The notes under the pieces are model-generated. The model was not told the DNA's origin, made no database searches, and was given only the letters and a program-made list of their open reading frames with translations. The translations under genes and the position numbers were made by a program. DNA of 64,000 nucleotides from assembly GCF_965278975.1 (NCBI RefSeq), contig NZ_OZ257126.1:1612001-1676000 (forward strand). The letters run 5' to 3'. Position 1 is the stretch's first letter. The number at the start of each line of letters is the position of its first letter. The stretch is from Ferrovibrio sp965278975. Its GTDB lineage: Bacteria > Pseudomonadota > Alphaproteobacteria > Ferrovibrionales > Ferrovibrionaceae. Below, piece by piece: positions 56,628-64,000 of the stretch.

Positions 56628-57242
56628 ATGACCGCCCGCATCGACTACTACACCTTCATGATCTCGCCCTGGGCCTATCTCGGCTCGGCGCGGCTGGAAG
56701 CCATCGCCGCCAAGCACAAGGCTGAAGTGCGGATCATCCCGATGGAAGCCGCCGGCGTGTTCCCGGTCAGCGGTGGCCTGCCGCTGGCGCAGCGCGCGAA
56801 GCAGCGCCAGGCCTACCGCCTGATGGAACTGGCGCGCTGGCGCGATTATCTCGGCGTCCCGATCAATTTCCAGCCGAAGCATTTCCCCGCTCCCGATGGC
56901 CTGGCGGCGCGGCTGGTGATCGCGGCCCGCGATGGCGGGCAGAATGCCATCAAGCTGGCCCATGCCATCATGCGTGCCGCCTGGGCCGAAGAGCGCAACA
57001 TCGCCGATGCCGATACCCTGAAGCAGATTGCCGCCGAGGCTGGTCTGGATGGCGCCGCGCTCCTCGCACTAGCAGAGCAGCCTGCCGCGAAGGCGGCGCT
57101 GACCCAGGGCACCGAGCAGGCGATTGCCGCCCAGGTTTTCGGCGCGCCCTCCTATGTCTTTGACGGGGAAATCTTCTGGGGCCAGGACCGGCTGGATTTC
57201 CTCGACCGCGCATTGGCTCGCAAGGGCGGCAGTTTACCCTGA
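56628..57242 (+). CDS. DsbA-fold protein, 2-hydroxychromene-2-carboxylate isomerase family
   Basis: A 204-residue protein. The active-site region IDYYTFMISPWAYLGSARLE has Ser-Pro-Trp in place of the CxxC of thiol oxidoreductases, as in HCCA isomerase and kappa GSTs; FGAPSYVFDGEIFWGQDRLD is the conserved C-terminal motif. It is the second such protein in the window (see 13464) but only distantly similar. Located 23 bases after dgt with a GAGAGGAAAG ribosome site, possibly co-transcribed. Confidence 0.87.
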   Translation: MTARIDYYTFMISPWAYLGSARLEAIAAKHKAEVRIIPMEAAGVFPVSGGLPLAQRAKQRQAYRLMELARWRDYLGVPINFQPKHFPAPDGLAARLVIAARDGGQNAIKLAHAIMRAAWAEERNIADADTLKQIAAEAGLDGAALLALAEQPAAKAALTQGTEQAIAAQVFGAPSYVFDGEIFWGQDRLDFLDRALARKGGSLP

Positions 57243-57268
57243 TAAATCCAGGTAACTGATTGGTTCAT

Positions 57269-57343
57269 TGGGATTTTACCCCGGATTGGCTGCGGAATTG
57301 CTCGCCGTGGCTGTGCAAAAAATCCCATATACCTGCGGTAAAA
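57269..57343 (+). promoter_or_regulatory. Leader with two mutually exclusive hairpins
   Basis: TGGGATTTT (57269-57277) pairs perfectly with AAAATCCCA (57319-57327), while the overlapping TTTTACC (57274-57280) pairs with GGTAAAA (57337-57343). Both cannot form at once. The region precedes the LuxR-type HTH gene at 57391, so an RNA switch or a protein operator is possible. Confidence 0.4.
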
Positions 57344-57390
57344 CCGGCGGCACAATCAGTCCCAGGCAATAAAAAACCAGGGAGGGCAGG

Positions 57391-57654
57391 GTGCAGGCAG
57401 CAGCAACACTCGCGGCGAGCGCGACGATGATGGAAATGCGGCCTGCCGTGAATCCCCTGGCGGCGCGGCTGCATATCCGCGAAATCCAGATCGTGCGCCT
57501 GATCGGCCATGGCCTCGGCAACCGCGAGATCGCCGAACGCCTGGCGCTCTCGGTACAGACCGTGAAGTGGTACAACAAGTCGCTGTTCCAGAAGCTCAAC
57601 GTTGCCAACCGCGCCGAGGCCCTGTCGGCCGCGAAGGCCGGCGGCCTGCTCTAA
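57391..57654 (+). CDS. Stand-alone LuxR-type helix-turn-helix protein
   Basis: An 87-residue protein with only a GerE/LuxR DNA-binding domain: IREIQIVRLIGHGLGNREIA, ERLALSVQTVKWYNKSLFQK and LNVANRAEALSAAKAGGLL. There is no receiver or autoinducer domain; the first 25 residues are Ala/Met-rich. It starts at GTG 57391 with GGAGGGCAG just upstream. Such short LuxR-type proteins can act as constitutive binders or be controlled at expression level; the unusual inverted repeats upstream may matter. Confidence 0.82.
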   Translation: MQAAATLAASATMMEMRPAVNPLAARLHIREIQIVRLIGHGLGNREIAERLALSVQTVKWYNKSLFQKLNVANRAEALSAAKAGGLL

Positions 57655-57674
57655 TTATCTAGCGATTATTAGCT

Positions 57675-58580
57675 TTAGCCCGGCATGAACAGGCCGCGCT
57701 CGGCCTGCACCATCTCGGCGATGATGTCGCCTGCCGCCTTCACCCAGGCCACGTCATGCAGGTCGGCATGGGTGATCAGCCAGAAGGTGCGCGTCAGCGA
57801 CACCTGCTCGGGCAGCACCCGCACCAGTTCGGGATTGGCTGCCGCCATGAAGCAGGGCAGCACGCAGATGCCGGCGCCCGCCGCCGTGGCATTCAACTGC
57901 GCGATCAGGTTGGACGAACGGATGCGCGCCTTGAGCCCGGCGGAGATCAGCGGCAGGTAATCCAGTTCGGGGCTGAAGATATATTCATCAGCATAGCCGA
58001 TCAGGCGATGCTGATGCAGTTCGGCGGCGCTCGAAGGTGTGCCATGGGCGGCGAGATAGCTTGGTGCGGCGTAAAGCTGCAGGCGGTAATCGGTCAGCTT
58101 GCGGGCATAGAGCCGGCCTTCCTTCGGACAGGCCAGGCCGATGGCGATATCGGCTTCGCGCTTCGACAGGCTGAAGATGCGCGGCATGGCGATCAGCTCG
58201 ACCTGCAGGTCGGGATGGCGCTCGACGATGCGGCCAAGCCGCGGCCCGAGGAAGCTGCCGCCGAAGCCGTCGGGCGCACCCACCCGCACCGAGCCGGCAA
58301 TGGTGGCGGCGGCACCGGATAATTCCTTGGCGGCGCGGATGGTGGTGCGCTCGATGCTCTCGGCGAAGGCCATCAGCTGCATGCCGGCCTTGGTCAGCCG
58401 GTAGCCCTGGGGCTGGCGCTCGAACAGCGGCGAACCGAAAGCGGTTTCCAGCGCCGCGATACGGCGGCTTACCGTGGTATGGTCCTGGCCTAAGCCGCGC
58501 GCCGCCGCCGTCAGCCGCCCGCTGCGGGCGACGGCGAGAAAATAGCGCAGATTGTCCCAGTCGAATTCAGTACGCGTCAT
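57675..58580 (-). CDS. LysR family transcriptional regulator
   Basis: A 301-residue LysR regulator of the AaeR/DsdC-like single-effector type: FDWDNLRYFLAVARSGRLTA and GQDHTTVSRRIAALETAFGS give the winged HTH, and AGSVRVGAPDGFGGSFLGPR begins the ligand domain. It is divergent from the YeiH-family gene, 84 bases apart, and probably regulates it, as LysR genes commonly do beside YeiH transporters. Confidence 0.9.
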   Translation of the reverse strand: MTRTEFDWDNLRYFLAVARSGRLTAAARGLGQDHTTVSRRIAALETAFGSPLFERQPQGYRLTKAGMQLMAFAESIERTTIRAAKELSGAAATIAGSVRVGAPDGFGGSFLGPRLGRIVERHPDLQVELIAMPRIFSLSKREADIAIGLACPKEGRLYARKLTDYRLQLYAAPSYLAAHGTPSSAAELHQHRLIGYADEYIFSPELDYLPLISAGLKARIRSSNLIAQLNATAAGAGICVLPCFMAAANPELVRVLPEQVSLTRTFWLITHADLHDVAWVKAAGDIIAEMVQAERGLFMPG

Positions 58581-58664
58581 GTTTCCCCTCGCGCCCGACG
58601 ATAGCGGCGCGGGCGCGGCTTGGCTACAACAAGGGGGAAGTGAATCGCGGACAGGACGCGCGAT

Positions 58665-59675
58665 ATGAACGCAGTATCAATGAGCAATATGCAGCAGCGG
58701 GTGAAGCTGCTGTTTCCCGGCGTGATGGCGGCGGGCGTGGTGGCGATTGCCGCCACCTTCCTGAGCCAGCATTACGGCGGCCCGGTGATGCTGTTCGCGC
58801 TGCTGCTTGGCATGGCGCTGTATTTCCTCAGCCAGGAAGGCCGCTGTGGCCCTGGCATCGAATTCGCCGCGCGCGGCCTGCTGCGTTTCGCCATTGCCCT
58901 GCTTGGCACCCAGATCACCTTCACCGAGATCATCAGCCTCGGGCCACGCCCGATCATCACCGTGCTGATCGGTGTTATTGCCACCATTCTCTGCGGTTGG
59001 GTGATGGCGCGCATGCTGGGGCTGGACAAGCGCATCGGCCTGCTCACCGGCGGCGCCACCGCGATCTGCGGCGCATCAGCCGCGCTGGCGATTTCCGCCG
59101 TGCTGCCGCGCGGCGAAAATGCCGAACGCGATACCGCCTTCACCGTCATCGGCGTCACCACGCTGTCCACCTTCGCCATGGTGCTGTATCCGATGATCGT
59201 GCAGCTGATCGGCCTGGATCATGCCGCCGCCGGCGTTTTCATCGGCGCGACAATCCATGATGTGGCGCAGGTGGTCGGCGCCGGTTTCTCGATCTCGGAG
59301 GAAACCGGCACTATCGCCACTTTCACCAAGCTGCTGCGCGTCGCGCTGCTGCTGCCGGTGGTGTTCGCTTTCACTTTGGTATTTCGTGGCGCGGCTTCAA
59401 AACAGAGTGGTGCGCAGCCACCCTTGCCGTGGTTCCTGATTGCTTTCGCCGTACTGGTGCTGATCACCTCCACTGGCATCATTCCGGCGCCGGTGCTGGA
59501 AGCGGCAAAGAACACCTCGCGCTGGTGCCTGGTGATCGCCATTGCCGCCCTTGGCATGAAAACCACGCTGAAATCAGTGGCCGCCGTCGGCCCGCGCGCC
59601 ATCGCGCTGCTGGTCGGCGAAACGGTCTTTTTGCTGCTGCTGGTGCTGGCGTTGATCTGGGTGGAGTACAGGTAA
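58665..59675 (+). CDS. YeiH family putative sulfate/sulfite exporter
   Basis: A 336-residue inner-membrane protein with about ten hydrophobic helices (PF03601 type). Motifs: FPGVMAAGVVAIAATFLSQH, GIEFAARGLLRFAIALLGTQ, LTGGATAICGASAALAISAV and GATIHDVAQVVGAGFSISEE. The family is annotated as putative sulfate exporters; evidence in the family is mainly genomic context. Divergent LysR neighbour suggests inducible expression. Confidence 0.88.
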   Translation: MNAVSMSNMQQRVKLLFPGVMAAGVVAIAATFLSQHYGGPVMLFALLLGMALYFLSQEGRCGPGIEFAARGLLRFAIALLGTQITFTEIISLGPRPIITVLIGVIATILCGWVMARMLGLDKRIGLLTGGATAICGASAALAISAVLPRGENAERDTAFTVIGVTTLSTFAMVLYPMIVQLIGLDHAAAGVFIGATIHDVAQVVGAGFSISEETGTIATFTKLLRVALLLPVVFAFTLVFRGAASKQSGAQPPLPWFLIAFAVLVLITSTGIIPAPVLEAAKNTSRWCLVIAIAALGMKTTLKSVAAVGPRAIALLVGETVFLLLLVLALIWVEYR

Positions 59676-59705
59676 AAATCCCGGCTTGGCGAATCCCTCA
59701 CTCAT

Positions 59706-59798
59706 CGTCATGCCCTGCGCAGGCAGGGCATCCACGGGTTATTTTTCCATGTAGCAAAAAAAGAACGCGTGGATGGTCCGCCTTCGCGGACCATGACG
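59706..59798. repeat. Paired palindromic intergenic repeat, copy D
   Basis: Begins CGTCATGCCCTGCGCAGGCA then GGGCATCCACG, and ends CGTGGATGGTCCGCCTTCGC then GGACCATGACG. The outer CGTCATG/CATGACG and inner ATCCACG/CGTGGAT boxes are exact inverted repeats, while the hairpin sequences differ. It separates the convergent YeiH and methionine synthase genes. Confidence 0.82.
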
Positions 59799-59812
59799 GA
59801 AGGGGTAAAACC

Positions 59813-60835
59813 CTACCCGAACTTGGCCCGTGCCAGCTTGGCGCCTTCGCCGAGCGCCTTGAGCTTGGCGGCGGCGACATTGCGGTCGAGCGGGGCGAGG
59901 CCGCAATTGGTGGCGGGCAGCAGCTTGTCCTTGGGCACGAACTTCAAGGCCGTCTCGATGGTGGCGAGAATCTGTTCCGGGGTTTCCACCGTGTCTGTGG
60001 CCACGTCGATCACGCCGACCATCACCTGCTTGCCATCGAGCAGCGCCATCAGGTCTGGCGGCACCTTCGAGTTGGCGCATTCCAGTGACACCTGATCCAG
60101 CTTGCTCTTGGCCAGGGCCGGGAAGAAATCCTCATACTGGCGCCATTCGCTGCCCAGCATGCGCTTCCATTCGATATTGGCCTGGATGCCGTAGCCGTAG
60201 CAGATATGCACCGCCGTGGTGCAGGTAAGGCCATCCATGGCGCGGTGCAGCGCATCGATGCCCCAATCGGCGGCCTGCCGCGTGTAGGCGTTGAAGGCCG
60301 GTTCGTCGAACTGGATGATGTCCACACCCTCGGCCTGCAAGGCTTTCGCCTCGGCATTGAGCAGGTCGGCGAAGGCCATCGCGGTCTTTACCCGGTCGCC
60401 GTAGAACTCGTCCTTCACCGTGTCCATGATGGTCATCGGGCCGGGCAGGGTGAACTTGACCTTGCGCGTGGTGTGGGCGCGCAGGAACGGTGCTTCCCAG
60501 GGATGGGCGCGGCCCTTCATCTGCAATTTGCCGACGACGCGCGGCACCATCGCCTTGTAGCGGTTGTCGCGGATGCCGATTTCCACCTTGTGCTGGCGGT
60601 CGATGCCATCCACGTTCTCAACGAAGCCATGCACGAAATGCTGCCGGCTCATCTCGCCGTCGCCGACGATATCGAGCCCGGCGTCTTCCTGTTCCTTCAG
60701 CCACATCAGGGTGGCATCGCGCTTGGCGGTTTCGAGATCGGCACCCTCGGCACGCCATTGCGGCCACAGCTTGTTGGTCTCTGAAAGCCAGCCGGGCTTC
60801 GGCAGGCTGCCGGCGATGGTGGTCTGGAACAGCAT
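59813..60835 (-). CDS. Core-MetE / MesD-like methionine synthase
   Basis: A 340-residue protein matching only the C-terminal catalytic half of cobalamin-independent methionine synthase. TTIAGSLPKPGWLSE and VGDGEMSRQHFVHGFVENVD resemble the short MesD-type group. Zinc ligands are visible as His210 and Cys212 (AVHICYGYG) and Cys311 (PATNCGLAPLDRN). Short MetE proteins lack the folate-binding N-domain and use other methyl donors or partners; MesD is known to need MesX (DUF1852), which is not seen next to it. The ATG at 60835 starts MLFQTTIAG; the frame upstream is spacer to the MFS gene. Confidence 0.78.
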   Translation of the reverse strand: MLFQTTIAGSLPKPGWLSETNKLWPQWRAEGADLETAKRDATLMWLKEQEDAGLDIVGDGEMSRQHFVHGFVENVDGIDRQHKVEIGIRDNRYKAMVPRVVGKLQMKGRAHPWEAPFLRAHTTRKVKFTLPGPMTIMDTVKDEFYGDRVKTAMAFADLLNAEAKALQAEGVDIIQFDEPAFNAYTRQAADWGIDALHRAMDGLTCTTAVHICYGYGIQANIEWKRMLGSEWRQYEDFFPALAKSKLDQVSLECANSKVPPDLMALLDGKQVMVGVIDVATDTVETPEQILATIETALKFVPKDKLLPATNCGLAPLDRNVAAAKLKALGEGAKLARAKFG

Positions 60836-60869
60836 GGCGTTTCTCCCCGTAACGGATTTGAGGGTGAGT

Positions 60870-62132
60870 TTACTCTGCTGCTTGGGCCGCCGCCAGCATG
60901 CGCGGTGTCGGGCGGTCATTCATGAACAGCTGCATCAGGCCGGCGGCCGCGCCGATGCTGGCGGCAAGCTGCCAGGCGAGCTGATAGGAGCCGAGCAGGT
61001 CGTAGATCACGCCGCCGCCCCAGGCGCCGAGGAAGCTGCCGACCTGGTGGCTGAAAAAGGCGATGCCGGTCAGCGTGGCGAGGAAGCGGATGCCGAAAAT
61101 CTGCGCCACCAGGCCGTTGACCAGCGGAATGACACCGAGCCACAGCGTGCCCATCACGGCGGCGAACAGCAATGTTGTCGCCTGGCTGGCCGGGATCATG
61201 AAATAGGCGGCCAGCGCAAACGAGCGCAGCAGGTAGATCAGGCCCAGCAGGGTGCGCTTCGGATAGCGGTCGCCAAGCCAGCCGAACAGCCAGGAGCCGA
61301 ACACGTTGAAGGCGCCGATCACCGCCAGCGCCTGGCCGCTCACCATCGGATCGACGCCGCAATCGGCGAGGTAGGTGGGCAGATGGGTGGTGATGAACAC
61401 CAATTGCAGGCCGCAGACGAAGAAGGCCACGGCCATCACGATATAGCCGCCATGGCGACGGGCTTCGCCCAGCGTCTGGCCCAGGGTCTCGGTGGGGCCG
61501 GTCTGCGCATCCATCGGCACGGCATCGGCACGGCTGCCAATGAAGGCGGCGGGCAGCATCACGGCGGCGAGGCCGACAAAGACGAAAGTGGCGATCTGCC
61601 AGCCGTAATCCACGATCACATTCTGCGCCAGCGGGGCGCAGAAGAAGGTGCCGATCGAGCCGGCAGCGGAAACCAGGCCGAAAGCCAGGCTGCGGCGCTC
61701 GGGCCGCACCACGCGGGCCGCCACCTTGGCGGCGATGCCGGAACTGGTGCAGGACAGAGCCAAGCCGATCAGCACGCCGGCGCCCAGCATGATCTGCAGC
61801 GGCCCGGTGGCAAAGGCGGTGAGGATGAAGCCCAGCGCGTAGATCAGCACACCGATGATGGAGGTCCAGCGTGTGCCATAGCGGTCGACCAGGGCGCCGG
61901 CGAAAGGCTGGGTCACGCCCCAGACGATATTCTGCAAGGCCAGCGCGAAAGCGTAGTCGCTGGCCGAGACGCCGAGATCCTGGCCGATCGGACGCATGAA
62001 CAGGCCCTGGCTCTGGCGCATGCCCATGGCCAGCGACAGCATCACGGCGGCGCCGGCCAGGATCCAGATGCTCTGGGCGCGGGTCAGACTCGGGTGATGG
62101 AACGGCGAGCTTTGATGAGAAGTTTGGGTCAT
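60870..62132 (-). CDS. MFS transporter (oxalate/formate antiporter-like)
   Basis: A 420-residue major-facilitator protein with 12 predicted helices. Signature parts: MRQSQGLFMRPIGQDLGVSA, the helix 2-3 loop QPFAGALVDRYGTRWTS and the second-half loop GWLGDRYPKRTLLGL. It resembles the monocarboxylate/oxalate-formate antiporter branch; the substrate is unknown. It is upstream of the methionine synthase gene on the same strand (34-base gap) and probably co-transcribed, which might hint at a methylated or sulfur-containing substrate. Confidence 0.88.
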   Translation of the reverse strand: MTQTSHQSSPFHHPSLTRAQSIWILAGAAVMLSLAMGMRQSQGLFMRPIGQDLGVSASDYAFALALQNIVWGVTQPFAGALVDRYGTRWTSIIGVLIYALGFILTAFATGPLQIMLGAGVLIGLALSCTSSGIAAKVAARVVRPERRSLAFGLVSAAGSIGTFFCAPLAQNVIVDYGWQIATFVFVGLAAVMLPAAFIGSRADAVPMDAQTGPTETLGQTLGEARRHGGYIVMAVAFFVCGLQLVFITTHLPTYLADCGVDPMVSGQALAVIGAFNVFGSWLFGWLGDRYPKRTLLGLIYLLRSFALAAYFMIPASQATTLLFAAVMGTLWLGVIPLVNGLVAQIFGIRFLATLTGIAFFSHQVGSFLGAWGGGVIYDLLGSYQLAWQLAASIGAAAGLMQLFMNDRPTPRMLAAAQAAE

Positions 62133-62207
62133 CGGTCGGCTGCTTGTTTTTTTATGGTCTCGGGCTGGCGCGAAAATGGCGCGGGGCAGCGCCAAAGTCC
62201 AGCGCGG

Positions 62208-62226
62208 GATTGTATTAAGATTGTAT
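62208..62226. promoter_or_regulatory. Direct repeat GATTGTAT x2 in divergent spacer
   Basis: GATTGTAT occurs at 62208-62215 and 62219-62226, an 11-base period, i.e. about one helical turn, between the divergent MFS and DUF4189 genes. This spacing suits a regulator dimer bound to one face of the DNA, but no regulator is assigned. Confidence 0.4.
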
Positions 62227-62360
62227 CACTGCGACCTGACATACTGAGTTGGTGACGCGGGTGCGAATTTTCGCTGCCGATGCCGTGCCGGCATTCCGTT
62301 TGTAACCGGCTTCCCATACTATCCCTTCGCGGTTTAACGCAAAAAACGAGGGGAAAAATC

Positions 62361-62741
62361 ATGTTCAAAAGCTTCGCTCAGACACTCGCCATCGTCCTGT
62401 TCACGTCGCTGCTTGCGCTGTCTCCGGCCAGCCTGTCCACGGCCCTGGCGGCCGGCGCCATCGCGGTGGACGACGAGGAGGGTGAGAACCCGACCGATGT
62501 GGGCTACGGCATCGGCTACGGCTCCAGCCGCGAGGAAGCCGCCACGGCGGCGATGGCCGAATGCCGCAAGAGCGGCAACAAGGGCTGCAAGGTGGCGGTG
62601 CGCTTCGATACCTGCGGCGCCTATGCCGCCTCGAAGGCGCATTACGGCGTCGGCTGGGGCGCCAGCAAGGCGGTTGCCACGGCGGCGGCACTGGAAAGCT
62701 GCGGCGCCGGCTGCAAGCTGGTGGTCGCCGACTGCGAATAA
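62361..62741 (+). CDS. Exported DUF4189 domain protein
   Basis: A 126-residue protein with a signal peptide (hydrophobic residues 8-32, probable cleavage after ALA). The mature part follows the DUF4189 pattern with two repeats of a GxGxGSS/GWGAS-type turn, a helix and paired cysteines: GYGIGYGSSREEAATAAMAE then CRKSGNKGCKVAVRFDTC, and HYGVGWGASKAVATAAALES then CGAGCKLVVADC. The six or so cysteines probably form disulfides in the periplasm. Function unknown. GAGGGGAAAA before ATG 62361 is a good ribosome site. Confidence 0.82.
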   Translation: MFKSFAQTLAIVLFTSLLALSPASLSTALAAGAIAVDDEEGENPTDVGYGIGYGSSREEAATAAMAECRKSGNKGCKVAVRFDTCGAYAASKAHYGVGWGASKAVATAAALESCGAGCKLVVADCE

Positions 62742-62846
62742 GCTTCAAGAAGTCGCGGCTGGTCAATCCCGGACCGGCCGCGATGCTTGCCTTGCTGGCC
62801 GGGCAATGCTGTTCTAGTCGCAACCAGCCTTAGTCGGAATACAGCC

Positions 62847-64000
62847 ATGACCCAGGATATCCTCAACAGCCTCAAGGGTATCGAGGCGGACCTCATCCGT
62901 ATCCGCCGCGACATCCACAAGCATCCCGAAACCGCCTTCGAGGAAGTGCGCACCGCCGATCTGGTGGCTGCCAAGCTGACCGAATGGGGCATCCCGGTGC
63001 ATCGCGGCCTGGCCAAGACTGGCGTGGTCGGCACGCTTCACGGCAGCGGTAACGAGGGCAGCCGCAGCATCGGCCTGCGCGCCGACATGGATGCGCTGAA
63101 CCTGCTGGAGCGCAACACCTTCGATTATGCCTCGGTGCATAAGGGCAAGATGCATGCCTGCGGCCATGACGGCCATACCGCCATGCTGCTCGGCGCCGCG
63201 CGCTATCTTTCCGAACACCGCAATTTCAGCGGCACGCTGCATTTCATCTTCCAGCCGGCCGAAGAAGGCGAGGGCGGTGCGCGGGTGATGATTGAGCAAG
63301 GCCTGTTTGATCAGTTCCCCTGCGATGCGGTCTACGGCATGCACAATATTCCCGGCCTGCCGCTGGGCCAGTTTGCCATCCGGCCCGGTTCGATGATGGC
63401 GGCTTCCGATACATGGACGGTGGTGTTCCGTGGCACCGGCGGCCATGGCGCCATGCCGCATATGGGCACCGATCCGACCCAGCCGGCGGCCAGCTTCGTC
63501 ACCGCGACGCAGAATATCATCGGCCGCAATGTCTCGCCGCAGCATGCTGCCGTGCTCAGCGTTGGCCATATTGCCGCCGGCTCCTATGGCTCGCCGAACG
63601 TGATCCCGGCGGAAGTGACGGTGCGCGGCACCGCGCGCAGCTACACCCCGGCGGACCGCGACCTGCTGGAGCGCCGTTTGGGCGAGGCCGCCCAGGGCAT
63701 CGCTGCCGCCCATGGCTGCAGTGTGGAATACCATTACCTGCGGCGTTATCCGCCGCTGGTGAATGCCAACGCGCAGACCGATATCGCCTTGCGCGCGGCG
63801 GCAGCCACCGTGGGTGCTGCCAATGTCGATGGCGATGTGGAGCGGCTCACGGGTGCTGAAGACTTCGCCTTCATGCTGGAGAAGAAGCCCGGCGCCTATA
63901 TTCTCTTGGGCAATGGCGGCAGTGTGGAAGATGGCTCCTGCCATTATGTCCACACACCACATTACGACTTCAACGACCAGGCCTTGGTCACCGGCGTTGC
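62847..64000 (+). CDS. M20 family amidohydrolase (hippurate hydrolase-like), 3' end outside window
   Basis: The first 384 codons of an M20D amidohydrolase, still open at the window end. The dinuclear metal site is visible: Cys105, His107 in KMHACGHDGHTAML, Glu139-Glu140 in FQPAEEGEGGARVMIEQG, and a later His in MHNIPGLPLG. The lid-domain motif RGTGGHGAMPHMGTDPTQPA and the GAEDFAFMLEKKPGAY segment are also typical. Family members hydrolyse N-acyl amino acids, hippurate or indole-acetyl amino acids. Nearly complete; only the last few residues are missing. Confidence 0.93.
   Translation, partial: MTQDILNSLKGIEADLIRIRRDIHKHPETAFEEVRTADLVAAKLTEWGIPVHRGLAKTGVVGTLHGSGNEGSRSIGLRADMDALNLLERNTFDYASVHKGKMHACGHDGHTAMLLGAARYLSEHRNFSGTLHFIFQPAEEGEGGARVMIEQGLFDQFPCDAVYGMHNIPGLPLGQFAIRPGSMMAASDTWTVVFRGTGGHGAMPHMGTDPTQPAASFVTATQNIIGRNVSPQHAAVLSVGHIAAGSYGSPNVIPAEVTVRGTARSYTPADRDLLERRLGEAAQGIAAAHGCSVEYHYLRRYPPLVNANAQTDIALRAAAATVGAANVDGDVERLTGAEDFAFMLEKKPGAYILLGNGGSVEDGSCHYVHTPHYDFNDQALVTGV

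Noticed and set aside
1..64000. tRNA genes, rRNA, CRISPR arrays, prophage or IS elements
   Set aside because: No cloverleaf, rRNA segment, regularly spaced repeat, integrase or transposase reading frame was recognised by eye in the intergenic regions; a tRNAscan or ISfinder search would settle it.

Overview
The window reads as one contiguous piece of a GC-rich (roughly mid-60s percent) alphaproteobacterial chromosome, most likely from a Rhodospirillales-type organism. This rests on the CtrA regulator sitting divergently beside fliI-fliJ, a MucR/Ros regulator, an alphaproteobacterial Fur without the usual CxxC pairs, and conserved blocks in the order miaB-phoH-ybeY-corC-lnt-xre-metK-trmB and rimP-nusA-ylxR-infB-rbfA-truB-rpsO-pnp. 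No rRNA, tRNA, CRISPR array, phage or transposase gene was recognised. Species assignment is inference only.

Left part (1-16.1 kb): the 3' end of rplS, a PAS-type protein and a glutathione transferase lead into a reverse-strand cluster of five genes chained by 4-base overlaps: a LysR regulator, a HAD phosphatase, cobalt-type nitrile hydratase alpha (with a strikingly His/Asp-rich N-terminus) and beta, and the nitrile hydratase accessory protein. Next come the leucine genes leuC-leuD-leuB, then a run of detoxification and small-metabolism genes: three GSTs in total, a 2H phosphoesterase, a dienelactone-hydrolase-like protein, a LysE exporter, a DsbA-fold isomerase, and a TetR/NTF2-like pair with a clear palindromic operator.

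Middle part (16.1-46 kb) is core cell biology. It carries flagellar export (fliI, fliJ), cell-cycle control (ctrA), sppA, ihfB, an amino-acid catabolic trio, a fused tsaB-rimI gene, mucR, fur, plsC and the miaB-to-trmB block. It ends in the large translation/transcription/RNA-decay operon rimP to pnp. This operon has a recognisable promoter and an intrinsic-terminator hairpin inside its leader, suggesting attenuation.

Right part (46-64 kb) is more accessory: a nitroreductase, a secreted protein with an MliC-like domain behind a CtrA-like box, PhoD, a thioesterase, a tctC-tctB-tctA tripartite tricarboxylate transporter, a PAS histidine kinase, dgt, a stand-alone LuxR-type HTH protein, a LysR/YeiH pair, a core-MetE (MesD-like) methionine synthase, an MFS transporter, a DUF4189 protein and the start of an M20 amidohydrolase.

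The most interesting unannotated signal is at about 50.05-50.26 kb on the reverse strand. A long imperfect hairpin with poly-C tracts is followed by an exposed CCTCCCCC (anti-Shine-Dalgarno) stretch and a strong intrinsic terminator. It is preceded by a TATATT -10 box and a CGTGA-N6-TCACG palindrome centred at exactly -41.5 from the predicted start. This looks like a small RNA activated by a CRP/FNR-family regulator. A family of paired palindromic intergenic repeats (five copies) is also spread through the window.
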